Positions 60,080 to 64,000 of a DNA stretch of 64,000 nt are shown piece by piece. The first letter of the stretch is position 1. Every line of letters starts with the position of its first letter. The notes under the pieces are model-generated. The model searched no databases. It was not told where the DNA came from and worked only from the letters and a program-made list of their open reading frames with translations. The DNA lies in the NCBI RefSeq assembly GCF_024266585.1, contig NZ_CP100647.1:4321001-4385000 (forward strand). The letters are read 5' to 3'. The position numbers and the translations under genes are program-made. The stretch comes from Xanthomonas sacchari (GTDB lineage Bacteria > Pseudomonadota > Gammaproteobacteria > Xanthomonadales > Xanthomonadaceae).

Positions 60080-61339
60080 TCAAAGATTCTTGCGCGCCGG
60101 CACCAACAGATTGCCGAACAGCAGGCCGGCGACCAGCGCCATCACGATATTGGTCACCGTCAGCAACGCCGATTGCCCGCCGAGTACGTCCTGCTGCTGC
60201 ACCAGGGTCAACAACCCGCGCAGGCTGGCGCTGCCGGGCACCAGCATGATGATGCCCGGCAGCCGCACCAGCGCGCCCGGCCGCTGCACGATGCGCCCGA
60301 ACAGATTGCCGGCGGCGGTCAACACCATCGCCGACAGGAAGATGCCGACCGGGCTGCCCCAGGCGTCGCCGGCGAAGCGCGCGATCACATAGCCGGCCGC
60401 CGAGGCCGCCATCACGAACGGGTAATCGCGGCCGCTGGCCTTGAACAGCAGCGCGAACGCGTAGGCGGCGACCAGCAGCGAGGCCCATTCCACCCAACCG
60501 TGCTGCGGCCGCGATGCCCGCACCATCGGCTCCAGGCCGAGCAGCTGCGCCAGGGTCACCGCGATCACCGCGCCGACGGTCAGCTTGACGACGGTGGTGA
60601 CCGCGCCGGCGAAGCGCGCCGTGCCCGACACCCAGTGCTGGCTGGTCAGTTCGTTGACCGCATTGGTCAGCGCCATGCCGGGCAGCAGCACCACCAGCGA
60701 GGCGATGATCACCGTGTTGAGATTGAGCGGCGCCACGAAGCTGGCCACCAGGGTCGCGACGAAACCGGCCAGCAGCGCCGCCAGCGCGTCGTTGGCTTCC
60801 TTGGTCGCCGGACGCTTGTCGGTGAGCTGGGTCAGCACGCCGATCAGCAGGCCGATCACGGTGGCGGTGGCGATGTCCAGCCACGGCAGGCGCCACAGCC
60901 CGGCCACGCCGGCCGCGGCCAGGCCGAACCCCAGCACCTGCATCGCCATCCAGCGCCGTCCCGGCGGCTGATCCAGCTGGCGCAGCGCGGTGTGGCCCTG
61001 GGCCACGCTCATGCGCCCGCTGGCCACGTCGTCGGCGATGCGGTCGGCGACGCTGAGCTTGTGCAGGTCGTTGTCGCCGGGCGCCAGCCGCACCACGCGG
61101 GTGATGTCGCTGGAGCCGATCGCCTTGGTCGGGTCGCTGAAGCTGAGGATCAGCCCGGTCGGGTTGGACCAGGGCTCGCAATCCAGGTCCAGTTGCTGCG
61201 ACAGCGCCACCACCGCCGCCTCCAGCCGCTGCGCGGTGGTGCCGTAGGTGTGCAGTCGCCCGGCGATGTCGGAGACAAAGGCGATGCGCTGCGCGTAGGT
61301 CGCATTGGCGGAGGGACTGACGGTGGGAGCGGCGGGCAT
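60080..61339 (-). CDS. Threonine/serine exporter family protein (ThrE-like)
   Basis: A 419-residue inner-membrane protein. It joins an N-terminal DUF1212-type half (IAFVSDIAGRLHTYGTTAQRLE, with the hydrophobic segments after 140) and a C-terminal DUF3815-type half (YPFVMAASAAGYVIARFAGDAW; LPGIIMLVPGSASLRGL), the fused layout of ThrE exporters, about ten helices. The substrate in Xanthomonas is unknown. The start MPAAPTVSPSANAT at 61339 is preferred over a far upstream codon. It is divergent from mlaE with about 100 bases between them. Confidence 0.85.
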   Translation of the reverse strand: MPAAPTVSPSANATYAQRIAFVSDIAGRLHTYGTTAQRLEAAVVALSQQLDLDCEPWSNPTGLILSFSDPTKAIGSSDITRVVRLAPGDNDLHKLSVADRIADDVASGRMSVAQGHTALRQLDQPPGRRWMAMQVLGFGLAAAGVAGLWRLPWLDIATATVIGLLIGVLTQLTDKRPATKEANDALAALLAGFVATLVASFVAPLNLNTVIIASLVVLLPGMALTNAVNELTSQHWVSGTARFAGAVTTVVKLTVGAVIAVTLAQLLGLEPMVRASRPQHGWVEWASLLVAAYAFALLFKASGRDYPFVMAASAAGYVIARFAGDAWGSPVGIFLSAMVLTAAGNLFGRIVQRPGALVRLPGIIMLVPGSASLRGLLTLVQQQDVLGGQSALLTVTNIVMALVAGLLFGNLLVPARKNL

Positions 61340-61439
61340 GTCGGCTAGTATGGCGCCAACGCCGCGCCCGGCCACCCTGTCGCGATCACCACATCTGCAA
61401 CACGGGCGAAACAGGTATGCTCGCGCACCGGACGCCCCC

Positions 61440-62552
61440 ATGATCGAACCGCAACCGCCCAAACTCAGCCAGGACGACCGAGACCCCTCGCGGGTGCGGC
61501 TGACCGGCAGTTGGACCCTGGCCACCGCCCTGGCCTCCTCGGAAGTGCTGCGCGGCATGCCGGCCGGCACCACCGGCATCGACGCCAGCGGCATCGGCCA
61601 GCTGGATTCGGCCGGGGTGCTGCAGCTGATGCGCTACGCCACCCGCAACGGCATCGCCCACGAGGCGGTGGATTTTCGCCAGGACCATCGCGCGCTGGTC
61701 TCGACCATCGAGGACGTGGCCGACGACCGCCCTAAGCGCAAGCGCGACTACGGTTTCGCCGCGGCGCTGGAACGCCTGGGCTATGCGGTGCACCGCAACG
61801 GCAAGGAAATCGTCGCCCTGGTCGGTTTCCTCGGCGAGACCCTGGTCAAGCTGCTGCGGCTGCTGCACGCGCCGCGCCGGTTCCGCCTGACCGCCACCGT
61901 GCACCACATGGAGCAGGTCGGCCTGGACGCGGTGCCGCTGGTGGCGCTGCTGTCGTATCTGGTCGGCGCGGTGATCGCCTTCCTCGGCTCCACCATCCTG
62001 CGCGACTTCGGCGCCGAGATCTACGTGGTGGAACTGGTCAGCATCGCCTTCCTGCGAGAGTTCGCGGTGCTGCTGACCGCGATCGTGCTGGCCGGGCGCA
62101 CCGCCAGCGCCTTCACCGCGCAGATCGGCGCGATGAAGGCGCGCGAAGAGGTCGACGCGATCCAGACCCTGGGCCTGGACCCGATGGACCTGCTGGTGAT
62201 CCCGCGGCTGGTGGCGCTGCTGCTGATGCTGCCGCTGCTGACCTTCGTGGCGATGATCGCCGGCCTGGCCGGCGGCGTCACCGTCGGCGCCTTCGACCTG
62301 GGCATCCCGCCGCAGATGTACCTGGCGCGCATGCACGACACCATCCAGATCCGGCACATGCTGGTCGGCCTGTCCAAGGCACCGATCTTCGCCATCGTGA
62401 TCGGCCTGATCGGCTGCCTGGAAGGGCTGCGGGTGGAAGGCACCGCGCAGTCGGTGGGCGAGCGCACCACCTCCAGCGTGGTGCAGACGATCTCGCTGGT
62501 GATCATCATCGACGCGATCGCCGCGCTGTGGTTCATGAACATGGGGTGGTGA
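61440..62552 (+). CDS. mlaE: MlaE permease with an N-terminal STAS (MlaB-like) domain
   Basis: Permease of the Mla phospholipid ABC transporter that keeps outer-membrane asymmetry. The 370-residue product starts with a STAS-like domain (about 20-100; GIDASGIGQLDSAGVLQLM), so the MlaB function appears fused to MlaE. The MlaE permease domain follows: GLDAVPLVALLSYLVGAVIA, REFAVLLTAIVLAGRTASAF, QIGAMKAREEVDAIQTLGLD and EGTAQSVGERTTSSVVQT. It heads mlaE-mlaF-mlaD. The gap to mlaF holds a repeat pair. Confidence 0.93.
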   Translation: MIEPQPPKLSQDDRDPSRVRLTGSWTLATALASSEVLRGMPAGTTGIDASGIGQLDSAGVLQLMRYATRNGIAHEAVDFRQDHRALVSTIEDVADDRPKRKRDYGFAAALERLGYAVHRNGKEIVALVGFLGETLVKLLRLLHAPRRFRLTATVHHMEQVGLDAVPLVALLSYLVGAVIAFLGSTILRDFGAEIYVVELVSIAFLREFAVLLTAIVLAGRTASAFTAQIGAMKAREEVDAIQTLGLDPMDLLVIPRLVALLLMLPLLTFVAMIAGLAGGVTVGAFDLGIPPQMYLARMHDTIQIRHMLVGLSKAPIFAIVIGLIGCLEGLRVEGTAQSVGERTTSSVVQTISLVIIIDAIAALWFMNMGW

Positions 62553-62559
62553 GTTGAAG

Positions 62560-62668
62560 CCGGGAATCGAAAATCGAGAATCGGGAATGGGGAACGCCGG
62601 CTGCGTCAGCGACGTCGGCCGGGAGTGCACGCCTTGACCATTCCCGATTCCCCACTCCCGATTCCCGA
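62560..62668. repeat. Octamer repeat pair covering the mlaE-mlaF junction
   Basis: G-rich arm 62560-62595 and C-rich arm 62638-62668. The C-rich arm is translated as the first residues of MlaF (TIPDSPLPIPD). Confidence 0.85.
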
Positions 62669-63455
62669 CCAGGAACTCGCCATCTCCGTGCGCGGCCTGG
62701 TCAACCGCTTCGGCAGCCAGACCGTGCACGAGGACCTGGACCTGGACGTGCGCCGCGGCGAGATCCTCGGCGTGGTCGGCGGGTCGGGTACCGGCAAGTC
62801 GGTGCTGATGCGCACCATCCTCGGCCTGCGCGAACCCGATGCCGGCAAGATCCAGGTGCTCGGCGTGGATACCGATTCCGGCCGCCGCGCCGATCGCCTG
62901 CACGTGGAGCGCAATACCGGCGTGCTGTTCCAGGACGGGGCGCTGTTCTCCTCGCTGACCGTCGGCGAAAACGTGCAGGTGCCGCTGAAGGAGCATTTCG
63001 GCGAACTGCCCGACAGCTGGCATTACGAGCTGGCGCTGCTGAAGGTCAAGCTGGCCGGCCTGCCCGCCGACGCGCTGAACAAGCTGCCCTCGCAGCTGTC
63101 CGGCGGCATGCGCAAGCGCGCCGGGCTGGCGCGCGCGCTGGCGCTGGACCCGCCGCTGCTGTTCCTGGACGAACCCACCGCCGGCCTGGACCCGATCGGC
63201 GCGGCCGCCTTCGACCGGCTGATCCGCACCCTGCAGGAAGCGCTGGGCCTGACCGTGTTCCTCATCACCCACGACCTGGACACCTTGTACGCTATCTGCG
63301 ACCGCGTGGCGGTGCTGGCCGACCGCAAGGTCATCGCCAACGCGCCGCTGGCCGAGATCGAGCAAGTGGACCATCCGTGGATCCAAGAATATTTCCACGG
63401 CCCGCGCGCCCGCGCCGCACGCGATGCCAAGACCGCCTGGACCGAGACCCGCTGA
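62634..63455 (+). CDS. mlaF: MlaF ATPase of the Mla transporter, non-ATG start in a repeat
   Basis: ABC ATPase that drives MlaE. The core is clear: Walker A GGSGTGKSVL, LFQDGALFSSLTVGENV (Q-loop), signature LSGGMRKRAGLARAL, Walker B LLFLDEPTAGLDP and ITHDLDT (H-loop). There is no ATG before the conserved start of the domain (ELAISVRGLVNRFG). Possible starts are TTG at 62634, with GGGAG eight bases before it, and GTG at 62625. I take TTG for the spacing. Either way the first 10-14 residues are encoded by the repeat arm. About 273 residues. Confidence 0.9.
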   Translation: MTIPDSPLPIPDQELAISVRGLVNRFGSQTVHEDLDLDVRRGEILGVVGGSGTGKSVLMRTILGLREPDAGKIQVLGVDTDSGRRADRLHVERNTGVLFQDGALFSSLTVGENVQVPLKEHFGELPDSWHYELALLKVKLAGLPADALNKLPSQLSGGMRKRAGLARALALDPPLLFLDEPTAGLDPIGAAAFDRLIRTLQEALGLTVFLITHDLDTLYAICDRVAVLADRKVIANAPLAEIEQVDHPWIQEYFHGPRARAARDAKTAWTETR

Positions 63456-63459
63456 GCCC

Positions 63460-64000
63460 ATGGAAACCAAAGCCAATTACGTGCTGATCGGCGCCTTCAC
63501 CATCGTGGTGGGGATCGCGCTGCTGCTGTTCGGACTCTGGGCCGCCAAGTACTCCTCCGACCGCACCTGGCAGGAATACCGCGTGGTCTTCCGCGAGGCG
63601 GTGACCGGCCTGTCGGTCGGCAGCCCGGTGCAGTACAACGGCATCGCGGTGGGCTCGATCACCGAGCTGACCCTGGCGCCGAACGACCCGCGCCAGGTGG
63701 TGGCGCGGATCCGGGTCAACTCGACCACGCCGATCAAGAGCGACACCCGTGCCAAGCTGGGCATCACCAGCCTGACCGGGCCGTCGATCATCCAGCTCTC
63801 CGGCGGTACCCCGGAAGCGCCGACGCTGACCTCGATCGACAACAGCGATGCGCCGATCATCCAGACCACGCCCTCGGCGCTGCAGAACATCACCGACACC
63901 GCCAACCGCATCGTCGAGCGCCTGGACGAAGTGCTCAGCGACCGCAATGTCGCCAGCATCACCGCCACCCTGCACAACCTGGAGACCATCAGCGGCGGCC
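63460..64000 (+). CDS. mlaD: MlaD, MCE-domain substrate-binding protein (cut by window edge)
   Basis: Periplasmic, membrane-anchored hexameric lipid-binding component of Mla. About 180 residues are inside. METKANYVLIGAFTIVVGIA is the anchor with the typical N-terminus; the MCE domain follows: YRVVFREAVTGLSVGSPVQY, NGIAVGSITELTL, KLGITSLTGPSIIQLSGG. It starts four bases after the mlaF stop. The C-terminal part continues past the window. Confidence 0.93.
   Translation, partial: METKANYVLIGAFTIVVGIALLLFGLWAAKYSSDRTWQEYRVVFREAVTGLSVGSPVQYNGIAVGSITELTLAPNDPRQVVARIRVNSTTPIKSDTRAKLGITSLTGPSIIQLSGGTPEAPTLTSIDNSDAPIIQTTPSALQNITDTANRIVERLDEVLSDRNVASITATLHNLETISGG

Overview
This is a high-GC chromosomal window that looks like Xanthomonas. 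It carries an Xps-type type II secretion cluster in the E-F-G-H-I-J-K-L-M-N-D order, a xagABC-like exopolysaccharide locus, a TonB-dependent receptor, a pectate lyase and a large trimeric autotransporter adhesin. No insertion sequence, phage, CRISPR array, rRNA or tRNA was seen. The species is not settled; the cellulose operon with a bcsD-type gene fits only some xanthomonads.

Layout. 1-3838 (minus): a cellulose synthase operon bcsD-bcsP-bcsA-bcsB, with bcsB cut by the window edge. 4061-5245: pncB. 5398-10700 (minus): xagA-xagB-xagC plus a GH-A clan glycosidase-like gene, followed upstream by a separate GT2 gene. 12115-17522 (plus): phosphotransferase, TonB receptor, PnuC-family transporter and GntR regulator, a possible vitamin salvage group. 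18204-30364 (minus): the xps operon with a trailing glycosyltransferase-like gene. 30679-37809 (minus): a secreted subtilisin-like protease and a 1692-residue YadA-like adhesin. 38798-45060 (minus): purL, dsbC, xerD. 45254-48316: an RDD membrane protein, a small membrane protein and lptG/lptF. 48424-53401 (plus): pepA-holC-valS, the same neighbourhood as in E. coli. 53575-57059 (minus): pectate lyase, rimI, a probable unannotated holD, pssA. 57137-60020 (plus): a DUF4124 protein, proS and an H-NS-like gene. 60080-64000: a ThrE-family exporter (minus) and mlaE-mlaF-mlaD (plus, mlaD cut by the edge).

How it fits together. Two polysaccharide synthases (BcsA with a PilZ domain; XagB with an MshEN-like N-terminus) suggest c-di-GMP control of surface polymers. 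The Xps apparatus sits near two signal-peptide-bearing enzymes that are plausible cargo (S8 protease, pectate lyase). holC and a probable holD encode the chi and psi clamp-loader partners. The Mla and Lpt genes serve outer-membrane lipid traffic.

The most unusual thing is not a gene. A short GC-rich repeat family built on an 8-bp unit (GGGAATCG, GGGAATGG, GGGATTCG or GGGAGTCG), often as a G-rich arm and its inverse C-rich arm, occurs at ten places. It lies directly against the start codons of xpsF, holC, valS and (almost) pnuC, supplies the N-terminus of MlaF, and is inserted in frame twice in purL and once in valS. There is also a multi-hairpin intergenic element at 17921-18138 and a structured leader ahead of the adhesin gene.
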